A stretch of 64,000 nucleotides of DNA from Tunturibacter psychrotolerans. GTDB taxonomy: Bacteria > Acidobacteriota > Terriglobia > Terriglobales > Acidobacteriaceae. Below are positions 1 through 11,000 of the stretch, one piece after another (the first letter of the stretch is position 1; the number at the start of each line of letters is the position of its first letter). The stretch lies in NCBI RefSeq assembly GCF_040359615.1, contig NZ_CP132942.1, forward strand, positions 2,480,001 through 2,544,000, written 5' to 3'. A program made the translations under genes and the position numbers. The notes under the pieces are model-generated. The model had not been told where the DNA came from. It was given only the letters and a program-made list of their open reading frames with translations, and searched no databases.

Positions 1-15
1 ACATGATCTCCTTCC

Positions 16-880
16 TCAGTCTGCTACTCCATGGAACGGGAGGGATGGCTCCTGGGTGATCCAGATGCGATGAAGCAGTACTGCCAGCTTGCGAGCGACG
101 GCGACGATGGCCCGATTGCGGGACTGCTTGCCTCCGCGCGAGACCAGATGCAGACCCCACTGTCGTAAGCTGGAATCTCTTCCGTGCGGTCCGAGAACGC
201 GGTTGGCGCCCTCGACAAGCAGAGTGCCTAAGCAGATGTTGTCAGCTTTGGTGATTCCGAGCTGCGCTCTCGATCCCTGGACTGGCTGCGTTTTGGCCGC
301 AGGCCGAGGTAGCAGCCGACATCGCGACTTCGCTGGAACCGTTCTTTGGAACCCAGCGTCAGAAGATAGGTCAGTGCCGTGAGCTGGCCAACGCCGCAGA
401 CCTTGATCGGAGCCTGCGTTTAGGTGCACTCCGTCTCCGTAAGCCGCTGGATCAGTCGGTCATTGTGCTTGATCTTCACCGTCATCGTGGCGATCTGTTC
501 GAGGACAGGGCCGAGTGCCTGAACTAGACTTGACGGCAGCACTGCCATGCACCGCTTGGCGAAGCACAACGTGGACGATGCCGGAAGTCGGTAGCCGCAG
601 GATCTTCGGATCGAGTCGTGCGTAGCGCGCCAACTTCTCCACGTCCACCTGATCGCTCTCCCGATCACTGTGCGAGATCGCCCGCAGCTCCCTCACGTTC
701 GCCACGATTACTTCGTGACCCAGCTCCTCAAGCTGTTCGCTGATCCATATCGAATGGGTTCCCGCTTCCATCGCGATCCGTACTCGAGGCAGATCGGTAA
801 ACCTCTTCTCGACTCCCGAGGGACTGGTACGAAATCGGCCCCGGCCCACTACTTGTCCATCTTCGTTGAGCGTGCAGTAA
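16..880 (-). mobile_element. IS110-family transposase, degenerate (remnant 2)
   Basis: Read leftward, three frames together give most of an IS110-type DEDD transposase. The N-terminal part reads CTLNEDGQVVGRGRFRT and then IAMEAGTHSIWISEQL near 870-720. The centre reads CFAKRCMAVLP and LGPVLEQIATMTVKIKH near 560-450. The C-terminal part reads GPHGRDSSLRQWGLHL and SRNRAIVAVARKLAVLLHRI near 180-60, and the protein ends FHGVAD at 16. At least two frame changes and an internal loss of conserved sequence make it inactive. The first residues are missing because the copy is fused to another IS110 fragment at about 880. IS110 elements move through a DEDD recombinase guided by a bridge RNA; I could not identify intact element ends. 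Family assignment is from motif memory. Confidence 0.8.
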
Positions 881-883
881 TGG

Positions 884-1195
884 CTCCACGTGTTCCGTCA
901 GATCACGCAGGTCGCGGATCACCGGAGATAGAACATAGCTGCCACGCACCAGACCATGGCGGAGCAACTCGACGATCCGCTGGTAGTCCATCATATCGGT
1001 CTTACGGTCGGGGATCGCCTTGATGTGCTGAGCGTTGGCAAGCGCCATATGGTAGTGCTCTTCCAGCACGTTCCAGACAGGCTTCTAATAAACGCCTGTC
1101 GACTCCATAGCGACAGGTCAAACGTCAAAGCTTCTGAGCCACTCAGCCGGTTCACGCAGGTCTCGCGTTGTGCAACCGAAGCGACGAAGATGTTT
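884..1195 (-). mobile_element. IS110-family transposase fragment (remnant 1) with nonsense codons
   Basis: The reverse strand reads FGCTTRDLREPAEWLRSF, stop, PVAMESTGVY, stop, KPVWNVLEEHYHM and then NAQHIKAIPDRKTDMMDYQ and LLRHGLVRGSYV. This is the N-terminal DEDD half of an IS110 transposase from a different lineage than the neighbouring remnant. The codon for the conserved Trp of VYWKP is TAG (plus-strand cta at 1085-1087), and a TGA lies about 13 codons upstream. The frame runs into remnant 2 at about 880, so this is a truncated, dead fragment. The likely history is insertion of one element into another, or recombination between them, followed by decay. Confidence 0.75.
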
Positions 1196-2002
1196 CTGCC
1201 CTGAAGCTCATCCCTGAAACGCTCAGAGATGAAGAACAAACAATTTCGGAGAGTGTCCGTGCTGATAGGCGCATCGAGCATTTTGAGACACAACGTCTCA
1301 CCAAGAGCAAAGATGAGCAAGGCCAGGTGATCGGCGGCTCGAAGCTCGGTCACACTAGAGTAGCTGCGTCAACTTCAGACATAGGCTGTACCTCCATAAA
1401 CTTTCGCGTGCGGATCTAGGACATCGCAAGTTTTCGATTGAAAGACACCTTCACTTCAGATCATCCCTGACCAGGTAAGTCTTCGGCGAGTTCATGTGGA
1501 GGAGGAGCGCTTCGCTCCGGCGAAAGCAGATGGTGCGGTGCATGGTCTTCAAGGATCTCGGCATCCATTGTCCGATTTGACGACGGTTGCATGCTTCGCT
1601 GCTGCATGTGGTGTCGGACGATTGAGGACGTCTTCGTTAGACGCGTCCGGGAGCTATGTTTGAGGCTACAACTTTCGTATCCTTGACCGTCCCCAAATGT
1701 AACCATAGTCTTCGTTTGGCTTAAAGATTTTGAAACCTTATTCGGCCGAAGATGAGGTTTGCTTCGGCTTGCATGGATTACAAACTTGCGGCTGCGAAAG
1801 GCAGTGAGGTAAAGCCTTTGAGCTCTCTTCAAAGTCATTCCATGAGTGTGGTTTTATCGATCTGGTGAGATTCCACAGTACTTGAGTGCCGCAATCACGC
1901 AGTTGCAGCCGTCTTTGCCAGTTGATCTCTCGTTAGCATCACCAAGCCAGGACCGTCTTGTCCCTATTTGCATAGTGTTGCGCATTCCCTAGTTGTTTTA
2001 CT
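1196..2002. other. Gene-free stretch
   Basis: I see no protein of recognisable family in either direction. The longest open frame (reverse strand, about 1838-1461) has no domain features or convincing ribosome binding site. Short imperfect hairpins occur, for example around 1518-1537. The stretch probably combines decayed DNA next to the IS110 remnants with the upstream region of the giant gene at 2067. Confidence 0.5.
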
Positions 2003-2020
2003 CCAACAAGTAACTGTTGG
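2003..2020. promoter_or_regulatory. Inverted repeat upstream of the giant secreted-protein gene
   Basis: CCAACA (2003-2008) and TGTTGG (2015-2020) form a perfect 6-base inverted repeat around a 6-base spacer, 46 bases before the start codon at 2067. It could be an operator or a small 5'-UTR hairpin. No regulator gene is adjacent, so the role is inferred only from position and symmetry. Confidence 0.3.
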
Positions 2021-2066
2021 TTAGAGGTAGAGTCCGGGCAATCGCATCCGGTGAAAGAGGAATTGA

Positions 2067-5000
2067 ATGTCTAGCCTGTACGAAGTTGTCGAAAGCCCCT
2101 CCTGTTCGATTGTGATATTTGCAAATCCAGAACTCAGTTCTCAAACTTGTAAGAATCGACATCTTCCCAGCCGCTTTGAAAGTGCTGCCAGGCCACTCCT
2201 CTTTCTGATGATGGTTCTTTTTTTTGTGGCTACGTTCTGTTCGCGCAGGTCGGACGCGCAACAGGTGGAGGCTACGTTGCCATTGTCGCAGCGACTTACG
2301 ATTAATTTATCGGCTGGGGTTCCGGAGTATGTTGGCGACGCTGCGTCGGCCTCGAATGCACCGCAAAGTCAGTGGTGGTTTGAAAATACGAAGAACTCAG
2401 CGACGTATGCGACGGCGAGTTTTGTGGAGAGCACGGATCCTGCGTGGCGGCAGGTTGGGCTGCCCTATGACGCGAACGTACCGCGAACGTTTATTAATCA
2501 AGACTCGGGGGGCGGGGCAGGCTCTGATACGGGGCAGGAAAACTGGTATCGGCTGCACTTCAAGGTGGATCCGAAGTATGCGGGCCAAAAGTTCCTGCTG
2601 AATCTTGAAGGAGCGCACACCGGAGTACAGGTTTTTAGCAATGGTGTGTTGTTGCCAGGTATCAGCGCGGTGGCTGCTGATTCGCAGGCGACGCACGTGA
2701 TTGGATTTGTTCCGGTGGTCGTTGATCTGACGCCGTATCTAAAGGCCGACGGGACTACCGACAATGTGATTGCGATTGATGTGTCGAGAGGGGATTCGTG
2801 GTTTGAGACGCCGCAGTTCTCGAACTCCTTTCGTTTCGGCCAGGATATGGCTGGGTTGTTCCGCAATGTGTTTCTGTATGTAACCAACCCGGTGCATATT
2901 CCGTTGAACGTGTACTCCAACACGAAGACCTGGGGGACGTATGTTGGCACGGTCTCCGAGGTGCCGGCCGCGGAGGGCACGGCGACAGCGGCTTCGGCGG
3001 TAGTCGAGGTGCAGACGAACGTTGTCAACGAGACGGCGACGGCCCAGCAAGTCACGTTGACAACGCAGATTGTGGATGCGACTGGAAACGTAGTGGTGAC
3101 TGCGCCGCCGGTGACGCAATCGGTGGCGGCGATGATTGCGAGCACGTTTCCGTCGACGCAGACGCCGATGTTCCAGCAGTTGATTACGGTGCCGAATCCA
3201 ACCCTGTGGTATCCGAATAACTCGATCTACGGCAAGCCATATATGTACAAGGTCTACCACATCGTCAGTGTGAACGGCGTGGTGGTGGATTCATTCCAGA
3301 GCCCGCTGGGAATTCGAACGATTACATGGGATGCGAACTTCCCTTACTTCAATGGCCATGCGATGTATCTGTGGGGCGGCTCGAGCCGGTACGACTATCC
3401 GGCGCTCGGCTCCTCGGTTCCGGATGAGCAGTGGTGGCGTGACATGGCGCAGATTGCGGCCCAGGGCGGCAACGTCTGGCGGCCGGGCCACTCGACCAGC
3501 AGTGAAGAGATGGTGGAGGCGGCCGACGCGTACGGCATCATGATCGACCAACCCAGCGGAGATGGCGAAGGCCATTGGAATGCCTCCTCCAACCCGTCGG
3601 CGGATGATCTTCAACTAAAGCAGGAGGTGCATCGCGACATGATTATCCGCGATCGCAGCCATCCTTCGATTCTGGACTGGGAGGAAGACAACGGTGGCAT
3701 GAATCAGCCGCTGGCGAATGAGCTTGCGTCAATCGAGACGTCGTGGGACAACATTAATCCGCGGGTGCAGTCCGATCGCACCTACTCGCCTTCGTACGCC
3801 TTTATGGGCGAGTGCGACGGTGCCGGCTGCGAGACGGGGGTCAAGAATCAGAATCCGAATAACCCGTCTTTTGGTGCCGAGTACTGGGACAATATGGGCA
3901 CAGGGCGCGGGACCCAGACGGGCACCGGAGCCAATACGGTCTACGCGTACGACTATGAGCTGGCGTTTGCTGCGCCGTACCTGGACGATTGGCGCCAAGG
4001 CAAAGCTGCGAATGCCTTTGGGATGGCACAGTGGTACTTTGCCGATACGCCGGGAGAAGATAGTCTTTGGGCGGAGTTTCAAAATCAGCCTGCGATGCAG
4101 CACTTTGTGCGTTCGCTTGGTTACTCGTCGGTCGATCAGAACCGTTTCCCGCGGCTGCTGTACTACATCTACCAGGCAAACTGGGTTCCTTACGCGATCC
4201 AGCCAGTGGTTCACCTGGCGCATCATTGGAATCGCGCCTACGAGTACACCCCGGGCACTCCGATTCAGGTGAACGCGTTCAGCAACTGTCCCTCGGTTCG
4301 CCTGTTGATTAGCGGCGTGGCCAAGGATCCGGTGACGGGAGCGATCCTCGCGGATCAGGTTCCCAATCCCTGGAACATCAACTCGCACGCCGATCTGAGT
4401 CAGAGCAGCACTGTGATGCCTGGCCAGGTTCACTGGATGGTGAACTGGGCACCGGGCACGGTGACGGCCGAGTGTCTGGACACGAATGGCAATGTGGTTC
4501 CGGGTGTGACCCACTCGGTGACGACGGCAGGAGCTGAGAACAAGATAGTCCTTAGCGTTGTTCCAGAGGTAGTCAAGCCAGACGGGACAAGCTTCCAGTG
4601 GACCTCGAATGGTTCTGACGCGGCCTTTGTAAAGGCCGAGGTGCAGGACGCAAACGGCAATGTCGTACCGACCGCAGCGGACAATGTCACCTTCACGGTG
4701 TCCGGGCCAGCTACGTACATGGGCGGCACACAGCAGCTTGTTGCGGATCCCTCGTGGACCACTTATTACCAGGATGCGTTTTCGAAGCAGCACAGTAACG
4801 ACATTAACGGAGAGCCGTACGTATTCTTTCACGCGCCCGGCGACCCGGAGCTGAACTTTGAAGGAGGATTGCAGAAGATCGCGCTGCGCAGCACCTTCAC
4901 ACCCGGAACTGTGACGGTGACGGCGACGGCGCCGGGGCTTGTAAGCGGCAGCGTTCAACTGACTTCAGTTACGCCAGCGGCTCCTCCTCAGTCGCAACCG

Positions 5001-8000
5001 CCGGCGATCATCGTGCCTCCGGTCGACACGGCAGTAACGGCGGGTCAACCTGCAACTTTCACTGTTGCGGCCAGCGGCTCCGGAACGCTCAGCTACCAAT
5101 GGGCTGTGGCAGGAAGCGAGGTCACGGGACAAACCAGCCCGACCTTGACCATACCGGCGACTACTATCGCCCAAAACGGCGAGAGTGTCACAGTTGCGAT
5201 TCACAGCAACTTTGGCGACGTTACCTCGACTCCGGTCACGCTGACCGTGGACGCGGCGGCCGGCGTCGCCATAACGACGCCACCTGCCGCGCAGACCGTC
5301 GTCGTCGGACAGTCGGCGACCTTCACCGTAGCTGCGACTGGTTCCCCGCAGCTCAACTACCAGTGGTTTCAGAATGGCGTGCAGGTCCAAACCGGTCCGC
5401 AGCCCAGCTACACCACGCCCATCCTGACGGCCGTCGGTACGGCCAACATTGATGTCGTCGTCAGCAATCCCGTTAACCAACTTCAATCAGCAACGGTGAC
5501 GCTCACCGTCAACGCTCCGGTGCCGGTAACTATCACCACGCCACCTGCCAATCAGATCGTTGCGGCCAATCAGCCGGTGCAGTTTACCGCCGTGGTCGCG
5601 GGCTCTGCGCCCTACACGTATCAGTGGCAGTTCACTCCCAAAGGCGGCTCGGCGACCATCCTTCTCAGCAACACGCAGAGCTCCAACATCATCACCTACA
5701 CGATCCCCACCATGAGTACGGCCAATGTCGGCGCATACACGGTGACGGTCAACAACGCCGCTGCCGCTCCGGTCACGAGTGCAGCAGCGCAGCTGACGCT
5801 TGCGCCTCCAGGCGTCAATCTCGCACTGAATAAGACAGCAACTTCCAGCTCCTCACAAAACGCATGCAGGGATACAACGACAACGCCACCACTTTCTGGC
5901 ACGGGTTGTCTGGGAGCGGAGAACGCCGTCGATGGCAACCTGAACACCCGCTGGGGATCGGCGACCGCGGGTGCGCCTCCAACAACTTCTGTCCCAGGCG
6001 TCGATCCTTCCTGGCTGCAGGTGGATCTTGGATCCGGGCAGTCCTTCAACACGGTGATCATTAATTGGGAGAATGCCTACGCGGCGCAGTACCAGATTCA
6101 GTACACCAATGATGATCCTTCGACCAATCCGACGTGGAACGTGGCAACCACCAACAACTCTGGCGTGGGCGGCACCGAGACCCTCACCTTTAGTACCGTT
6201 CAGGCACGCTATATCCGGATATTAGGGACGGTGCGAAGCGGTAACTTCGGCTACTCGATCTTCGAGTTCCAGGTCTACAACGTCCCTAATTGCGGAGGCC
6301 CGACCGAGCGCTATACCGTCAGCTCTGCCAACCCCTTACTGGTGATGGACAACGTGCTTGGTCTGACCTGGACCCGCACCATCCAGACCGATAGCGCGAT
6401 TGGTTCGCAGTTCACCGGTGTCAGTGCTGCTACCTATTGCAAGAGCATCAATATGCGCATTCCCACGCAGGCGGAAGCGCTTGGCATCAGCGGCAACAAC
6501 AACGCGTCCTGCGCCTTCCCGGGTACTTGGAGCACATGGACCTCCACCGTGGATCCGAACGATGCGACCGAGACCGCGATCGTCAACTTTGACGGTAGTA
6601 GCACCTTCAACGTAACCAACAACTTTCCCGGCGCTACCCTCTGCACTGAGGCCACCGGCTCGGGTACGTCAGGAACTCAGGCTCCCGTCATCGAAACAGA
6701 CCCGCAATCCACGAAGGTAGCCGTAGGAGAAGCAGCAACGTTCACGGTAGTTGCTGCCGGTACGCCGACGCCAAGTTATCAATGGCTCAGGAACGGAACC
6801 GCAATCGCTGGCGCGACGGACGCTACCTATACCACGCCGCCAACCATCGCTACTGATAACGACTCGTCTTTCAGGGTGTCGGCTACCAACGGAAGTGGCA
6901 CTGTAACCAGCAACTCCGCTGTCCTCACTGTGACCAACAACTCCACCGGCGGCGGAGGTACCGGCGGCAGTTGCAGTGCGATACCAACTACACCAGGAAT
7001 GCCGGCAGCGATTGCGACCTCTCCGAGCCAGATCTCTCTGACCTGGGGTGGCAGCATGGCTGGATCGGCCTGTCCGGTGAGTTACAACGTGTATCGCAGC
7101 ACGACCGCCGGGTTCACGCCTGCAGTGAGCAATCAGGTGAATACGTCCCAGACCGGTACCGCGTTTACAGACCGGGGACTGACAGCAGCGACAACCTACT
7201 ACTACATTGTGGAGGCGGATGACACTGCGGGCGCCTCGGCTCCTTCTGTACAGGTCAGCGCGCAGACGCTGGCCCCGACGTCATGCACCAGTGTTCCAAA
7301 AGCACCGACGGGGTTGACGGCTGCTGCGACTTCGTCCAGCTCCATTGGACTGAACTGGACGGCAGTGACCGCACCGACTAACTGCTCGGTCGCCTCTTAC
7401 AACGTCTACGGCGGCACAACCGCTGGCTTCACTCCGTCTGCGACTAATCTGCTTGCTGCCGGAGTCACGGGAACCAGCTACTCCAACACCGGCCTCGCTG
7501 CGTCGACGACGTATTACTACGTGGTGGAGGCAGTCGACGGGGACGGCGCATCGACGGCCTCGAATCAATCCAGTGCTATGACAGCCGCCGGATCTGCGCC
7601 TGCAACGCCGGACTTTGCGCTCGGTGTCTCTGCAGCATCGCTTACGGTGAACGCAGGCAGTAGCGGGACAGAGACGGTCACGTTGACGCCGCAAAACGGA
7701 TTTACCCCCACCGCAACTGTTAACCTCACCTGCTCTGATCTGCCCAGCGACGCCACCTGCAGTTTCTCTCCCACCACTGTTACGTCGACAGGCAATATGG
7801 TCTCAACGTTGACCGTAAATACCACCACGGCATCCTCGACTGCCGGCTATAAATCCGGTCCGTTGTTCCCAGGCTCGGTGTTGGCAGTAGCGTTGTATCT
7901 CTTCGGCAGAAGAAAGCGGCGCGGTCTGCAGCTCATGCTACTTGCGGTAAGCGTAGCCTGCCTGACACTGCTCACTGGGTGTGGTGTGCAGCCTCCACCA

Positions 8001-11000
8001 CCTCAAATGGCGACTTCAATGATTACTGTTACTGCATCGACTGGCTCTTTGAATCACACCACGACCTTTTCGCTGATTGTGGAAACGCCGAACCTTCCTC
8101 CGGGGTCGGCTGAACTACACAACAACCTGGGGCCGTTGTTCCCAGGGGCAATGCTGGCGGTAGCGCTGTGCTTTTTTAGCAGGAAGAGGCGGTATCCCGT
8201 ACAGCTCATGTTGGCGATGTGCGCGTTCGGCGTGGCTCTGTTCAGCGGTTGCGGTGGGGGTGCTTCTACCGGCGGACCTTCAACAGGCGGCTCTCAAACC
8301 GAACCACCAACAAAACCCACCATTACTGTCCCACCTGCCTCGATCACCGTTACAACTGGACAGACGGCGACCTTCAGCGTGACGGCGGCAGGCACCGCGC
8401 CGCTAACATACCAGTGGCAGAGCAGTGGCGGTTCCATCTCCGGGGCGACCGCCGCAACCTATACAACCTCGCCCCTCACGACACAGAATAGCGGCAACAG
8501 CTTTGCAGTTGTAGTGACAAATGCAGCTGGCTCCACGACCAGTCCAACGGCGACCGTGACTGTCACCGCAGGCGGCAGTACTGGTTGCAGCGCCGCCCCG
8601 AATATTCCCGGTTCCCTCGTCGCAACAGCGAACTCATCCAGCCAGATCGGTGTGAGTTGGAGTGTCGGCTTTGCTGGATCTTCATGCACCATAAGTTACA
8701 ACGTCTACCGCAGCACAACGTCCGGCTTCACGCCCACGTCAAGCAACCAGATCGCGTCCGGCCAGACGGCCACTTCGTTTACCGATAGCGGCCTAACGGC
8801 TTCCACGACCTATTATTACGTGGTGGAGGCAGTGGACGCTGCTGGCAATTCCGCGGCTTCTGTACAAGCGAGTGCGACGACTCTGTCAGCCTCGTCGCCC
8901 CCTCCGGCTTGCACTACTGTGCCTGCGCAGCCTAATGGGTTGGCTGCGAATGCTGCCTCTGTCAGCAGCATCAGCTTGGCCTGGACAGCGGACACAGCTC
9001 CGGCTGGTTGCACCAACACCTATAACGTCTACGCCGCCACGACGAGCGGCTTTGTGCCGTCGCAGGCCAATCTCATGGCCAGCGGAATTACCTCGACGCT
9101 TTACACCAGTACTGGCCTGGCTGCGTCGACTACTTACTTCTACGTCATCGAAGCGGTCGATGGTGCGGGGAACTCGGCGCCTTCTGCTCAGGTTAAGGAC
9201 ACGACTACCGCGGCAGCTTTATCGGAGATTATTGCGATCCACTCAGGGGGGCCGGCTGTAAGCAACGCTAACGGTGGTGATGCGTCTTTCGTTGCCGACG
9301 AGTTCTATGACACTGGCGGGACATCGGCCTCAGGTGCAGCCGTTACGGTCGCTGGAGTAACCAACGCTGCTCCGGAAGCGGTGTACCAGACGGAGAGGAA
9401 TGGCGCATTTAGCTATACAATTCCCGGTCTGCAGTCCGGTGCCTCTTATACCGTTCTGCTGCACTTTGCAGAAACCTATTTTCCTGCCGTTGGTGACCGC
9501 GTCTTCAGTGTCGCGATCAACGGAACCACGGTCCTTTCCAGTCTGGATATCTTTCAAGAGGCCGGTGGCCAGAACATCGCTCTGGTCGAACCCTTCACGG
9601 CAACGGCGAATCCGCAGGGACAGATCGTAATCAAGTACATAAGAGGGTCCGCGGATCAACCTAAATCCAGCGGCGTTGAGATACGCGGAATACCCAGTGG
9701 TTGCACGCTGCTACCCGCGGCTGCACCCACTGGGCTCACCGCGCAAGCAACGTCTCCCAGCATCATTAACCTGAAATGGCAGACGGTCACTCCTCCGCCG
9801 AATTGCCCCGTCACGTACAACCTGTACGGAAGTACAACGAGCGGTTTTACTCCTTCCACATCCAATCTCATCGCGAGCGGCCTTACCGACTTGTCTTATT
9901 CGAACACTGGACTCGCTGCTTCTTCGACCTATTACTACGTCGTAGAAGCGGTGGATGTAGATGGCGCATCGGGGCCCTCGGCACAGGTAAGTGCTACGAC
10001 AAATCCGGCCAACTCCTGTATCTCAGTACCCACTGTGGCCCCCGCCGGTTTTATGGCAACTGCTGCATCTTCGAGCGCCATCGGACTAAGTTGGGCCGCG
10101 ATCACACCGCCAGCAAACTGCACCAACATCACCTACAATATTTACGGCAGCACTGGGAGCGGGTTTGTTCCCTCGCTGAGCAACGAGATCGCTGTCAACC
10201 TGGTGAATCCTGTCTTCTTCAACACTATCCTTCCGGCATCTTCTACCTATTACTACGTCGTTCAGGCGACAGATGAGGATGGCGTTTCATCGCAGTTCTC
10301 CCCTCAAATCAGCTCCACGACGCTCGCGCCGCCAACTCAGTTGATAGCGACTGCAACGTCCCCCAATGAGATCGACCTCACGTTCCCTGCAAGCACCGCG
10401 CCCGCGCCGGTGACCTACAATGTCTATCGCAGCACCACAGCGAACTTCACTCCATCCGGTACGACCCTGGTTGGCACCACAAAGTCCAATTTTTACAATG
10501 ACGCCGTAGTCACAGCGGCGACGACCTATTACTACATCGTTCAGGCAAACAGCCCGAACGGCAGAACGACTGTAGGTGGCCCCGTGAGCGCAACATCTCT
10601 GGTTCTCGGAAATGCCACGCCATTCTGGGATGCCAGCAACATGCCACCAACTGCTGCTGGTGCGGTGCTCGTAGTGAAGTTCCTGAATCGGACCAATGGC
10701 CAATACCCTGACGATCAAGTGTTCTGGAGCGCGACTATTAATGGCGTTACTGTGACAAATTCGATTGCCGCACAACCTATCTTGCAGCTGCCTTCCGGCG
10801 CATCCGGGCGAATCCCTATCTATCTCGGGACACCGGGCCAGAACGAAAACAACTATTCTGACTTCTTGGAGTACACCATCGGTCTAGCCGGGAACGGCAC
10901 CACGACCTACTTCATCAATATGGACACGACCAGAGTCGACAATTTTGGCATTAAGAATGCCTTTAAGCTGACCTGTGGCGACGGCACCAATATTGCGATC

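Noticed and set aside
1085..1087. TGG to TAG changes in the IS110 and amidase remnants as a sign of amber recoding
   Set aside because: Both genes also carry frame changes, and the normal genes show no unusual amber use, so simple decay explains them.
3729..4958. 409-codon open frame opposite the GH2-like region
   Set aside because: Shadow of the giant gene, very Arg/His-rich, without any domain.
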